A stretch of 64,000 nt of DNA from Streptomyces coelicoflavus (GCF_003112555.1 NZ_BEWB01000009.1:1-64000); one strand, 5' to 3'; positions 16,492-25,128 are shown, numbered from the stretch's first letter. Numbers and translations are program-made. The notes: generated by a model from the letters alone, not told the origin.

Positions 16492-16713
16492 TTTTGAACC
16501 GCCGGGCGGGTCCCGCCGCTGGCTACTCCCCTGCCGCACCTCATGGAGGTACCCCTGCCCCGGCATACCTAGCTCACGGCACGGCCACACACGGAGCGAG
16601 CGGCAACTCGCCCCCACCGGCCCGCCTCCGATCGCCCACCCCGGCCGCCGCGTCCTTCCACCACGCCTCGCGCCCGCGGCACGCCGGACACCGCACCCCT
16701 CAAGGAGCCGTTC

Positions 16714-16776
16714 ATGACGTCTCGCTACCCACCCAGGCCCGAAACCGCTGACCGGCGAGCGGTCCGCTCAGGTTGA
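16714..16776 (+). CDS. 20-residue leader peptide
   Basis: ATG 16714 has a perfect AAGGAG six bases upstream. It encodes a short basic peptide (MTSRYPPRPETADRRAVRSG) whose TGA overlaps the TTG of the next gene (TTGA, 16773-16776). The next gene has no other ribosome site, so its translation probably depends on this leader through coupling. No function is implied for the peptide itself. Confidence 0.55.
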   Translation: MTSRYPPRPETADRRAVRSG

Positions 16777-17903
16777 AGGGGCTCGCCGCCGGCATCGGCG
16801 TCGTCTTCCTCTCCCCGATCCTGCTCGCCGGCACCGGCATGATGCTCGCCTCCTCCGCCGACGCCGTGCAGAGCAACAGCTCCTTCAGCAACTGCCTGAG
16901 CGACATCGACAGCGACAAGATCGCCGAACAGGTCACCAAGATCCTCGACGGCGCCTCCGGCAAAGACGTGCACGTCGAGGGCCTGGACCTGCCCGCCAAG
17001 CAGGTCCCCAACGCGGCGACGATCGTGGCCACCGGCCTCTCCCTCGACGTCCCCAAGAAGGGACAGATCATCGCGCTCGCCACGGCGATGCAGGAGAGCC
17101 GCCTGCGCAACCTGGGCTACGGCGACCGCGACTCGCTCGGCCTCTTCCAGCAGCGACCCTCCCAGGGCTGGGGCAGCGCCCAGCAGATCCGTGACCCCAC
17201 CTATGCGAGCGAGCAGTTCTACAAGCACTTGCTCAAGGTGGACGGCTGGCAGCAGATGACCGTCACCCAGGCCGCCCAAGCCGTGCAGAAATCCGGTCTG
17301 CCGGACGCGTACGCGCAGTGGGAAAGCCTGGCCACCGCGCTGCAGAGCGCCATCGCCAAGACCTTTCCCGGCGCCGATGACGCGGACGGCAAGGACACGA
17401 ACCAGGGCGAGACGCCGTCGACCGGCACGACCAGCTGCATGCCGGGCCAGGACGGTTCCGGCTTCGGCCGCATCCCCGAAGGGAGCGTCCCCAAGGGCTA
17501 CTCGATCCCCAAGGACGCCGACCCCAAGGCCCGAAAGGCCATCGAGTGGGCGATGCACCAACTCGGCACGCTCTACCAGTGGGGCGGATCCTGCACGAAC
17601 GCACACGGCCCCGGCCCCATGGGCCGCTGCGACTGCTCCAGCCTGATGCAGCAGGCGTACGCCCATGCCGGCATCACGCTCACCCGCACCACGTACACGC
17701 AGGTGGGCGAAGGCAAGGCGGTCTCCCCCGCTCACCTCAAGCCCGGCGACCTGATCTTCAGCCGCGGCACCGCCGCACGGCCCGAGCACGTCGGCATGTA
17801 CATGGGCGAGGGCCTCGTCATCGAGGCACCGCGCACCACCAAGCCGGTGCGGATCACTCCGATCAAGGACTGGGACATTCTCGCCGCGCGCCGCATCCTC
17901 TGA
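16773..17903 (+). CDS. Bifunctional wall hydrolase: lysozyme-like plus NlpC/P60
   Basis: A 376-residue exported protein. An N-terminal hydrophobic segment (residues ~5-28) anchors or exports it. Residues ~95-150 are lysozyme-like (IIALATAMQESRLRN, SLGLFQQRPSQGWG). Residues ~250-376 are NlpC/P60, with the catalytic Cys in CDCSSL (~288) and His in PEHVGMY (~339). The pair would cut glycan and peptide bonds of peptidoglycan to open a path for the mating channel, the role of VirB1-type proteins. It is the first main gene of the transfer operon, started by TTG overlapping the leader stop. Confidence 0.9.
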   Translation: MKGLAAGIGVVFLSPILLAGTGMMLASSADAVQSNSSFSNCLSDIDSDKIAEQVTKILDGASGKDVHVEGLDLPAKQVPNAATIVATGLSLDVPKKGQIIALATAMQESRLRNLGYGDRDSLGLFQQRPSQGWGSAQQIRDPTYASEQFYKHLLKVDGWQQMTVTQAAQAVQKSGLPDAYAQWESLATALQSAIAKTFPGADDADGKDTNQGETPSTGTTSCMPGQDGSGFGRIPEGSVPKGYSIPKDADPKARKAIEWAMHQLGTLYQWGGSCTNAHGPGPMGRCDCSSLMQQAYAHAGITLTRTTYTQVGEGKAVSPAHLKPGDLIFSRGTAARPEHVGMYMGEGLVIEAPRTTKPVRITPIKDWDILAARRIL

Positions 17904-18074
17904 CCCCGGTCAGCCCGCAGTCCCGCGGAGCCGCCGTCGCCGCGACCTTGCCCATGGCCCGCCCGGCAGCCGGGCGCCGAGGCCACTTCCGCGCCCTCCG
18001 CTCGCCTCCCCCTCCGCTTTCACCTTCCCGTTGGCCCTCGCCGGGCCCGCGTATGCAAGGAGCCCGCCACACCT

Positions 18075-18389
18075 ATGTCCGTCCCTCTCGCAGACCGCGT
18101 CATCCAGCTCGCCTACGACCCAGGAATCTCACCCAAGGGTGGCGGCCTGCCCGGCTTGAGCGTGCTGAAGAACGTCGTCAACTCGATCAACATGTTCGGG
18201 ATCATCGCCGTCGTCGGCGCCCTCGCCGTCTCGCTCGGCGTCTGGGCCTGGGGCCACCACACCGGTGGCCACCAGGCCGAGGCCAACGGAAAGAAGGGCG
18301 CCGTCGTAGCCGCGGGCGCAGCCCTCGGCCTCGGCGCCGCCAACGGCATCGTCGCCTTCTTCTCCGGCCTGGGGTCGCAGGTCCACTGA
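18075..18389 (+). CDS. Small membrane protein, VirB2/TrbC-like candidate (DUF6112-like)
   Basis: A 104-residue protein with two hydrophobic segments (VVNSINMFGIIAVVGALAV; AVVAAGAALGLGAANGIVAF) separated by a short hydrophilic loop with Gly/His. This layout matches VirB2/TrbC pilin-like subunits and the DUF6112 group of actinobacterial elements. ATG 18075 follows AAGGAG. Its stop overlaps the next ATG (TGATG). It likely forms part of the membrane channel or a pilus-like structure; the pilin role is inference. Confidence 0.7.
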   Translation: MSVPLADRVIQLAYDPGISPKGGGLPGLSVLKNVVNSINMFGIIAVVGALAVSLGVWAWGHHTGGHQAEANGKKGAVVAAGAALGLGAANGIVAFFSGLGSQVH

Positions 18390-19081
18390 TGCGAAACCGC
18401 TTCCCTTCCTTTTCGCTGTCCTCGTACGGCGCTAGCTGGTCGGGCAACCGGCGTATCGCGATCGTCGTTGCCGCCGTCGCCGGCCTGCTCGGTCTCGCCG
18501 TGATCGTTGCCCTGTGGACCGGCGGCGGCAACCGCCACCAGGTCCCGGACAGTGCCGCGCCCGCCCCGACTGGCAGCCCGTCCTCCCCCGAGGCCGCCCC
18601 GAAGCCGTCCTCCGGATCCGGATCGGTGCCGGGGCCTCCGCAGGTCGCCGAACCGGTCGCCTACGCCAAGGCGGCGGCCCAGATGCTGTGGTCCTACGAT
18701 ACCCGCGACACCAGCCGCGACCAGCAGCTCGCCGGCATGCGCGCCTGGATGACCACCGAGACCAAGTACGTCGACTGGGCCTCGGTCGCCGGCCAGGTCC
18801 CCGACCCGGTGCTGTGGTCGCGGATGGCCGACCAGGACCAGCACGCCACTGCCCACATCACCGAGGGCCACTACCCCGGCGCGTTCAAACAGGCGCTGGC
18901 CGAGGATCCGTCCGCGATCACCGAGGCGTACATCTACGTCGTCACCGTCAACGGCAAGCAGCAGATCTCCTGGAAGAAGGGCGGCGGCGGAGCCGAGGAC
19001 CGCGCTGTGACCCTCGCCGTGCAGTGCCGCCCGAACCACGACTGCACCCTGGCCGCCATCGCACCGAGCGTCACGCAGTGA
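18389..19081 (+). CDS. VirB8/TcpC-like membrane protein
   Basis: A 230-residue protein with a short basic N-terminal tail, one membrane segment (~26-46, IAIVVAAVAGLLGLAVIVAL), a Pro/Ser linker and a soluble domain from ~85 on (AAAQMLWSYDTRDTSRDQQLAGMRAWM ... AYIYVVTVNG). One membrane helix plus an external NTF2-like domain is typical of VirB8/TcpC/TraM proteins that scaffold Gram-positive type IV channels. Low identity is usual in this family, so the call rests on layout and on its place between pilin-like and VirB6-like genes. Confidence 0.65.
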   Translation: MRNRFPSFSLSSYGASWSGNRRIAIVVAAVAGLLGLAVIVALWTGGGNRHQVPDSAAPAPTGSPSSPEAAPKPSSGSGSVPGPPQVAEPVAYAKAAAQMLWSYDTRDTSRDQQLAGMRAWMTTETKYVDWASVAGQVPDPVLWSRMADQDQHATAHITEGHYPGAFKQALAEDPSAITEAYIYVVTVNGKQQISWKKGGGGAEDRAVTLAVQCRPNHDCTLAAIAPSVTQ

Positions 19082-19117
19082 CCCGCGCCTGAGACACGAA
19101 AGGAGGAGTAACTCCTC

Positions 19118-20500
19118 GTGGGTTTCTGTGATTTCCCTCTGGCAGACAAGCTGTGCGCCGTCGGCGACGCAGTGGATTTCGCCTCGAACCCCGGCAAAGC
19201 CATCGGTGACTGGATGGCGAAGTCCGCCGGTGAACTGGCAGCCGCAGCAGCCGATCTGGCCGCCGAGGCCGTCAACACCACCACCAAGGTCGATCTGAAC
19301 GCCGGGTGGTTCCGCGACAACTACGAAATGCTGCTGCCGCTGGGCCTGGTCCTGCTGGTCGCCACCTTCTGCGCGCAACTGGTCCGGGCCGCCATCAGAC
19401 GCGACGGACAAGCCCTCGCCCAAGCATTCACCGGCACCATGTCCGGCGTCCTGTTCGCTTTCTGTGCCATCGCTTTGACCACGGTCGCCGTCGAAGTGGT
19501 CGACGCCGTCTCCGACGGCCTGTTCAAGACCGCTCACCTGAACATCGAGACGGCCGTGCGGCGCACTGTGAAGGTCGACGGTATTGGGGGCCTCAGCGGC
19601 CTGGGCTGGCTCGTCGCCGCCGTCGCCGGTCTCGGAGCTGCCGTCGGGGCCTTCCTGTACTGGTGCGTGATGATGGTCCGCAAGGTCGGCATCCTCGTCC
19701 TGGTCACCCTGGCGATCTTCGCGTCCGCCGGTGGTGGCTGGGAGGTCGCCCGGCGCTGGCGCAAGGGCTGGATCGAGGCCACCGCCACCCTCGTCGTCTC
19801 CAAGCTGCTGATGACCGTCATCTTCGTGCTTGGCATTGCCGCGATGGGCAAGACCGAGGCCAAGGACGGTATTGCCGCCCTGGCCGACGTCATGTCCGGC
19901 ATCGTGATCATGGCTCTGGTGCTGCTGTGTCCGTACGGCGTCTTCAAGTTCGTGCACTGGGCGGCCGACGGCACCGACGGCGAGTCCATCCACCGTGCCG
20001 GCGGTGCCGGAGCACAGATCGCGAAGGCCCACGCCGAGAATGCGGCACGCAAGACCGCAGCAGCCGCGGCCACCGCCGGCACCGGTGGCGCCGCAGCCGG
20101 AGCAGGTGGCGCTGCCGCCATGGGTGGTGCCGCGCCGCAGGGCCCCGACGGCGGATTCCCCGGTGACGTCGCCGCCAACCCGATCGGCGGCGGCGAAGGC
20201 AAGGACGGTTCGCAGGGCGGCGGAACGGGCGGCTCGCCCGGCGGCGGTGCCCTCAAGGCCGGCCTGGAGAAGGCCGTCCAGCCCGCGCCGACCAGTGTGT
20301 CCGACGACACCAGTGGCCAGGTGGGAGGCAGCCCCGGTCCAGGCGGATCCGGCGCGAATACCGGGTCCGGCCAGGGCGGCGGGTGGCAGGCCACTCCGCC
20401 GACGACGACACCGCCTCCGCAGGGCGCACCCCCGTCCTCCGGCTCACAGGACGCCGCGTCGAGCGGGTCGGCTCCGCCGCCGCCTCCGACTGGCCTCTGA
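19118..20500 (+). CDS. VirB6/TrbL-like polytopic transfer protein
   Basis: A 460-residue protein. Residues 60-295 contain about six hydrophobic segments (MLLPLGLVLLVATFCAQLV, VLFAFCAIALTTVAVEVV, WLVAAVAGLGAAVGAFLYWC, ILVLVTLAIFASAG, LLMTVIFVLGIAA, IVIMALVLLCPYG). The last 150 residues are Gly/Ala/Pro-rich and disordered. It resembles the TrbL/VirB6 family and the SCO6881-like proteins of Streptomyces elements, which form the inner membrane core of the channel. GTG 19118 follows AAAGGAGG. Confidence 0.8.
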   Translation: MGFCDFPLADKLCAVGDAVDFASNPGKAIGDWMAKSAGELAAAAADLAAEAVNTTTKVDLNAGWFRDNYEMLLPLGLVLLVATFCAQLVRAAIRRDGQALAQAFTGTMSGVLFAFCAIALTTVAVEVVDAVSDGLFKTAHLNIETAVRRTVKVDGIGGLSGLGWLVAAVAGLGAAVGAFLYWCVMMVRKVGILVLVTLAIFASAGGGWEVARRWRKGWIEATATLVVSKLLMTVIFVLGIAAMGKTEAKDGIAALADVMSGIVIMALVLLCPYGVFKFVHWAADGTDGESIHRAGGAGAQIAKAHAENAARKTAAAAATAGTGGAAAGAGGAAAMGGAAPQGPDGGFPGDVAANPIGGGEGKDGSQGGGTGGSPGGGALKAGLEKAVQPAPTSVSDDTSGQVGGSPGPGGSGANTGSGQGGGWQATPPTTTPPPQGAPPSSGSQDAASSGSAPPPPPTGL

Positions 20501-20578
20501 CCCCTGCCCGACTCCCGGGGGCGGGACGTGCACGCCACCTCCCGCCCCGGGCTCCACCGCGCCTCCAGGACCTGTCCC

Positions 20579-22051
20579 ATGACTGATCTTTCTGTCGCTC
20601 CGGTCACGGTGAAGTTTCCGCACCGGAGCCGCCGCGGCATCCTCCTCGGCCTCACCCTGCCCCAGCTCGTCCTCGTCTCCTGCACGCTGGCCCTGCTGCT
20701 CATGACGGTGATCTCCACCGGGCTGCTCGGCGCCCTCGCCCTGGCCCCGCTGTGGGCGGCATCTGGTGCACTGGTCGCGATCCGCCGCCACGGCCGATCC
20801 CTCATCGACTGGGCACCGATCGTCACCAGGTACGCGCACCGCCACCGCACCGGCCAGACGCTCTGGCTCGCCCGGCCCGTCACCCGGCCCCGGCAAGACG
20901 GCGTCCTCCACCTGCCCGGCACCGCCGCTTCCCTGAAGGTGGTCACCCCCGGCGACTCCGCCAACCAGGCTGCAGCTGTCTACGACCCGCACCAGCAGAC
21001 CCTGACCGCCATCGCCCGCGTCACCAGCCGCGCCTTCGCCCTCCTCGACCCGATCACCCAGAACCACAACGTGAACAGCTGGGGACGCGCGCTGGCGGGT
21101 ATCGCCCGCACCGGGAACGTCGCCACTGTGCAGGTGCTGGAGCGCACCGTGCCCGACAGCGGTGACACGCTCACCCGCCACTGGACCCAGAACGGGCAGC
21201 CCCAGGCCCCCGTCGCCGGACAGGTCTACTCCGAACTGGTCGCCTCAGTCGGCCCGGCCGCCGCCCCGCACGAGACCTACCTCGCCATCTCCCTCGACCT
21301 CAAGGCCGCCCGGCGCCTGATCACCCAGGCCGGCGGAGGACTGCCCGGGGCGTTCACCGTCATGCAGCAGACCACCGCCTCCATCGCCCAAGCCGCCCGC
21401 AACGCCGGCCTGGTGGTCACCGGATGGCTGAGCGCGCGGGAGATCGCCGCCGTCATCCGCACCGCCTACGACCCCAAGGCGCTCGCCGCACTCCAGCAGT
21501 GGTCCGAGACCGGCCGTGCCGAGGCCGACCCTGCAGCCGCCGGTCCCGTCGTGCAGTTCGAGGAGTACGACCGCCTCGCCACCGACAGCGCGCGGCACGC
21601 GACGTACTGGGTGGAGAACTGGCCGCGCACCGAGATGGGGGCAGGGTTCCTGCACGGGATCATGTTCACCGCCGGCGTGCGCCGCAGTCTCTCCCTCATC
21701 TACGTGCCGCAGGGGCTCGAGTCCGCTCTGCGGGACGTCCAGCGCAAGAAGGCCGCGATCATCGCCGACGCCAACGAGCGCGCCCGCCGCGGGCAGGTCG
21801 ACTCCGAAGAGGACTCCGTCGAGTACGCCGACGTCAAGACCCGCGAACGCCAGCTCATCGCCGGGCACGCGGATGTCGCCCTGACCGGTCTGGTCACCGT
21901 CACCGCCGAGACCGACGCCCTCCTGGACGCCGCCTGCGCACAGATCGAGACTCACGCCGTCACATCCGGAGTCGATCTCCGCAGGCTCAACTACCAGCAG
22001 CCGGACGCCTTCGCCCTCTCCGCGCTCCCGCTCGCCCGCACCGCCCTGTGA
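20579..22051 (+). CDS. SCO6880-family transfer protein
   Basis: A 490-residue protein that starts with VTVKFPHRSRRGILLGLTLPQLVLV, two close membrane segments (~22-62), then a large soluble region (DGVLHLPGTAASLKVVTPGD, AVYDPHQQTLTAIARVT, ERQLIAGHADVALTGLVTVTAET). This PrgI-like front followed by a VirB4-N-like body matches the SCO6880 family, which always sits upstream of the VirB4-like ATPase in actinomycete elements and probably supplies the N-terminal half that VirB4 lacks. ATG 20579 chosen over the upstream GTG 20528 because it gives the family N-terminus. Confidence 0.8.
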   Translation: MTDLSVAPVTVKFPHRSRRGILLGLTLPQLVLVSCTLALLLMTVISTGLLGALALAPLWAASGALVAIRRHGRSLIDWAPIVTRYAHRHRTGQTLWLARPVTRPRQDGVLHLPGTAASLKVVTPGDSANQAAAVYDPHQQTLTAIARVTSRAFALLDPITQNHNVNSWGRALAGIARTGNVATVQVLERTVPDSGDTLTRHWTQNGQPQAPVAGQVYSELVASVGPAAAPHETYLAISLDLKAARRLITQAGGGLPGAFTVMQQTTASIAQAARNAGLVVTGWLSAREIAAVIRTAYDPKALAALQQWSETGRAEADPAAAGPVVQFEEYDRLATDSARHATYWVENWPRTEMGAGFLHGIMFTAGVRRSLSLIYVPQGLESALRDVQRKKAAIIADANERARRGQVDSEEDSVEYADVKTRERQLIAGHADVALTGLVTVTAETDALLDAACAQIETHAVTSGVDLRRLNYQQPDAFALSALPLARTAL

Positions 22052-22149
22052 ACCAACAGCGCCCATGGGCGCTGGCCCACCGCACTCCGGATCACCCGCG
22101 ACGGGACGTCCCTCACCACCCTGCCGACCGGCAGGAAGGACCACCACCT

Positions 22150-22611
22150 TTGACCCCCTCCACGCGCCCCGACGACGCGCACCCCTACCTCCGCGCCGCG
22201 AGCGCCGGCATCCGCCACCACACACGCGCCCTCACGCCCTCGGACTCAGTCCCGCCCAGGCCCGTGGACCGTGTGCACCTCGACGTACTGCACGCCCACC
22301 TCACGGTTCTGCTCCAGCTTCTGGACCGGCTCGCCGACCACACGCGGCCCCCTCACCCGGCCGCCGGACGTCACCTGGCCACCGCCCACACCAGGCTCTG
22401 GCAAGCCACCACCGAAGTCCACGCCGCCTTCCACGCGCTGCCCGGGGTCCCCCAGGCCGACGCCGAGACCAGCAGCTGCCGCCCAGAGCGGCTTCCCGAG
22501 GGCCCTCCCGTGCTAACGATCTGCCAACGCCACCTCGCCGCCGGACACGTCGTCCGTCGCAAGACCACTCCCACCGACCTCCACCCGCACACCACCACCT
22601 GCGCGCGATGA
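22150..22611 (+). CDS. Small helical protein, DUF6238-like
   Basis: A 153-residue protein: AHPYLRAASAGIRHHTRAL, a helical LDVLHAHLTVLLQLLDRLADHT segment, and a C-terminal RPERLPEGPPVLTICQRHLAAGHVVRR block. I recall this pattern as DUF6238 of Streptomyces transfer loci, which is not certain. TTG 22150 has AGGAAGGA upstream. An in-frame GTG at 22048 overlapping the previous stop (GTGA) is the alternative and would add 34 residues. Position between SCO6880-like and VirB4-like genes implies a transfer role. Confidence 0.65.
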   Translation: MTPSTRPDDAHPYLRAASAGIRHHTRALTPSDSVPPRPVDRVHLDVLHAHLTVLLQLLDRLADHTRPPHPAAGRHLATAHTRLWQATTEVHAAFHALPGVPQADAETSSCRPERLPEGPPVLTICQRHLAAGHVVRRKTTPTDLHPHTTTCAR

Positions 22612-22639
22612 GCACCAGCCGCAGAATCGAGGGCCCCCG

Positions 22640-24154
22640 ATGAACCACCGGCCCGCCCGCCGCGCCCGCCGCGCCTCCGCATCCCCACTCTTCACCCCTC
22701 ACGGCACCGACCGCGCCAGCCGCAAGGCCGCCCGCCGCCAACTCGCCGAGGCCGCCGCCAAAGCCCGCACCGAAGCCAGCTCCCACCAGAGCGAAAGCAC
22801 CTTCCCCGAGCAGCAGATGCCCACCGCGCTCTACCCACCGGGCGGGCGCCCCGGGCCCACCTCCGCCCGCGGAAACCGGCTGAAACTTCCCGCCCACCGC
22901 ATGACCACCGCCATCGCGGCCGGCGCCTATCCTTTCCTCGCCGAAGGCGGACTCGGCGCCGAAGGCATCTACATCGGCCGCGACGTCCACGCCGAAGCAT
23001 CATTCGTCTTCGACCCGTTCGCCCTGTACGGCAAGGTCGAAGGATTCACCAACCCCAACCTGCTCCTCGCTGGCGTGATCGGCCAGGGCAAGAGCGCACT
23101 GGCCAAGTCCTTCGCGCTGCGCTCGGTCGCCTTCGGATACCGCGTCTACGTCCCGTGCGACCCGAAAGGCGAGTGGACGCCAGTGGCCGAAGCCCTCGGC
23201 GGCCGGTCCGTCGCCCTCGGCCCCGGACTGCCCGGACGCCTGAACCCCCTGGACGCAGCCCCGCGCCCGGACAGCGTGGCCGAGGCCGACTGGGTCGGCG
23301 AGATCCGCAAGCGGCGCCTGCTCCTGCTCGGCTCCCTGGCCCGGACCGCCCTGGGCCGGGACCTGATGCCCATGGAGCACACCGCCCTGGACGTCGCCCT
23401 CGACGCCGTCGTCACCCGCGCCGCCGACACACACCGCACCCCGCTCCTCGGCGACATCGCCGCCACCCTCAACAACCCTCACGCGCTCGACGAGGCCGCC
23501 GGGATGATGTCGGGCCAACTCGGCGACGCAGCCCGCGACCTGGCCCACGCCATGCGACGTCTGGTCCACGGCGACCTGGCCGGCATGTTCGACGCGCCCT
23601 CCACCGTCGCCTTCAACCCCAACGCGCCGATGCTCACCATCGACCTGTCCCGCCTCGGCGGCTCCGGAGACGACACTGCCCTCGTCCTCGCCATGACCTG
23701 CGCGTCCGCCTGGATGGAATCCGCGCTCTCCGACCCCGGCGGCGGCCGGCGCTGGATCGTCTACGACGAAGCATGGCGCCTGATGCGGCACGTCGGCCTT
23801 CTGCAGCGCATGCAGGCCCAGTGGAAACTCTCCCGCGGCCTGGGCATCGCGAACCTGATGGTGATCCACCGGCTGTCCGACCTGCTCACCGCCGGCGACG
23901 CCGGATCACAGGGCCGCGCCCTGGCCGAGGGCCTCCTGGCGGACTGCTCCACCCGGATCATCTACCGCCAGGAGACCGACCAGCTCCACGCCGCGGCCTC
24001 CCTGCTCGGCCTGACCTCCGTCGAGATGGACGCCATCGCCCACCTCAACCGAGGGCGCGGCCTGTGGAAGGTCGCCGGCCGATCCTTCATCGTGCAGCAC
24101 CTCCTGCACAGCCACGAACTGGCGCTCTTCGACACCGACGCCCGCATGCACTGA
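22640..24154 (+). CDS. VirB4-like conjugation ATPase
   Basis: A 504-residue ATPase. A Walker A motif, GVIGQGKSALAKS, lies at ~145-157, a Walker B, WIVYDEAW, at ~372-379, and the downstream MVIHRLSDLL and RIIYRQE arginine-containing motifs are those of the VirB4/TraC family. The N-terminal ~60 residues are basic and disordered. It powers substrate transfer and pilin handling at the membrane base of the channel. ATG 22640 lies after the previous stop with a weak purine-rich site. The family is usually 600-800 residues; the missing N-terminal part is likely the SCO6880 protein. Confidence 0.9.
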   Translation: MNHRPARRARRASASPLFTPHGTDRASRKAARRQLAEAAAKARTEASSHQSESTFPEQQMPTALYPPGGRPGPTSARGNRLKLPAHRMTTAIAAGAYPFLAEGGLGAEGIYIGRDVHAEASFVFDPFALYGKVEGFTNPNLLLAGVIGQGKSALAKSFALRSVAFGYRVYVPCDPKGEWTPVAEALGGRSVALGPGLPGRLNPLDAAPRPDSVAEADWVGEIRKRRLLLLGSLARTALGRDLMPMEHTALDVALDAVVTRAADTHRTPLLGDIAATLNNPHALDEAAGMMSGQLGDAARDLAHAMRRLVHGDLAGMFDAPSTVAFNPNAPMLTIDLSRLGGSGDDTALVLAMTCASAWMESALSDPGGGRRWIVYDEAWRLMRHVGLLQRMQAQWKLSRGLGIANLMVIHRLSDLLTAGDAGSQGRALAEGLLADCSTRIIYRQETDQLHAAASLLGLTSVEMDAIAHLNRGRGLWKVAGRSFIVQHLLHSHELALFDTDARMH

Positions 24155-24162
24155 TAAGCCCG

Positions 24163-24235
24163 CGGGTTCGCCATTTCTGAAGCGTCCAGGGGGCGGAACC
24201 CACGGACTGGCGGACAGCACCGATTCGCGAACCCT
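24163..24235. repeat. Inverted repeat between virB4-like and parB-like genes
   Basis: GGGTTCGC at 24163-24170 and GCGAACCC at 24228-24235 are perfect inverted copies 57 bases apart, with short GC-rich repeats between. It occupies the 113-base gap ahead of the ParB-like gene and could be a regulator site. Confidence 0.35.
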
Positions 24236-24267
24236 CACGTCCTCCACCCACTACACGGAGACCCGTC

Positions 24268-25128
24268 ATCGAATCCCATCCCACCAACGTCTTGATCCCG
24301 CCGCTGGACGAGGACGACCTTGCCGTCCTCATGCACGACATCCAGGAGAACGGACTTCTCCAGCCCATCGTTCTGGACCGCTCAGGACGGATCCTCGACG
24401 GCCGCGGCCGGTTGGCGGCCTGCGAGCGCCTGCACATCGAGCCGGCCTTCGTCACGTACGACGGTGCCGGCACCGACACCTACAGCCTGTCCGTCAACCT
24501 CAAGCGCCGCAGCTTCTCCAAGGGAATCTGCGCGATGATCACCGTCAAAGCCCGCGCGAACCTCGGCTACTCCTGTCCCGACTCGGGACAAGAGGCCCGT
24601 CCCGAGTCGGGACAGGACGCTTGTCCCGACTCGGGACACACCGTTCGAGACATCGAGGAGCAGCTCGGAGTCGCACGCGCCGTCATTGGACGGGCGAATG
24701 TGGTCTGGCAGTACGCCCCCGAACTCGTCGACTCTGTGATCAGCGGAGCCGTCGGGTTGGACCGCGCGTACGAAACCGCCCGGCAGAAGAAGGCGCAGAC
24801 CGCCTCTGCGGAGGCCCAGCTGGCCAAGCTCCGCGCCGAGGACCCGGCCCTCGCCGCCCGCGTGCAGGAAGGGGAACTGACTCTGCAGGGCGCCTGGGCG
24901 GAGCGTAGAGCCCGGCAGGAGGAGGAGATACGTCAGCGGCGGGTCGCCACGCAGCTGCTGTGCGAGGTCCTGCCCTCGCTCGCCCAGGCCCGGGGCAGTC
25001 GCACCTTCGCCCTGTACGACCCCGAGTTCGCGCCGCCCGGCCGGGCCGTGACCCAAGAGGTCATCGAGCATGCGACCACGGCACTGGCCGAGATTGCTTC
25101 GGTGTGGAAGGAGCGCAACCTTCCGTGA
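24268..25128 (+). CDS. ParB/Spo0J N-domain protein
   Basis: The product opens with SHPTNVLIPPLDEDDLAVL, then IQENGLLQPIVLDRSGRILDGRGRLAAC, the ParB-N nuclease/CTP-binding fold, and continues with a helix-turn-helix-like middle (TVRDIEEQLGVARAVIGRANVV). An insert at ~103-124 is a three-times repeated eight-residue unit (CPDSGQEA type). Homologues I recall start near the codon here read as ATC 24268, eight bases after CGGAG. The first standard start is TTG 24292, which would cut strand one and has no ribosome site. Likely acts in DNA binding, partition or control of the element. Confidence 0.75.
   Translation: MESHPTNVLIPPLDEDDLAVLMHDIQENGLLQPIVLDRSGRILDGRGRLAACERLHIEPAFVTYDGAGTDTYSLSVNLKRRSFSKGICAMITVKARANLGYSCPDSGQEARPESGQDACPDSGHTVRDIEEQLGVARAVIGRANVVWQYAPELVDSVISGAVGLDRAYETARQKKAQTASAEAQLAKLRAEDPALAARVQEGELTLQGAWAERRARQEEEIRQRRVATQLLCEVLPSLAQARGSRTFALYDPEFAPPGRAVTQEVIEHATTALAEIASVWKERNLP
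24574..24638. repeat. Three 17-base palindromes at exact 24-base period
   Basis: TGTCCCGACTCGGGACA at 24574-24590 and 24622-24638, and CGTCCCGAGTCGGGACA at 24598-24614. Each is a palindrome around a central base. They lie inside the ParB-like gene and encode its eight-residue repeat. The arrangement looks like a clustered binding site (operator or parS-like). Confidence 0.8.

Larger units (their letters stand above)
16381..16497. repeat. Large imperfect inverted repeat with central hairpin
   Basis: The left arm (16381-16414) and right arm (16463-16497) are imperfect inverted copies, sharing CAAAAAC-GTAG, GCGAATC and GACCAA blocks. Between them lies a perfect hairpin, GAGGTGCCGG-ttt-CCGGCACCTC (16429-16450 approximately). 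Each arm contains an outward-facing promoter. The structure could form a cruciform, bind a dimeric regulator, or serve as a transfer origin. Confidence 0.75.

Noticed and set aside
18113..20032. 639-codon open frame on the minus strand opposite the transfer genes
   Set aside because: Composition (Gly, Asp, His, Gln-rich without domains) is typical of antisense frames in GC-rich genes; plus-strand genes have membrane segments and good starts.
24574..24638. CRISPR-like array
   Set aside because: The 24-base units have almost no spacer variation and are within a coding frame; they are tandem palindromes, not repeats with unique spacers.
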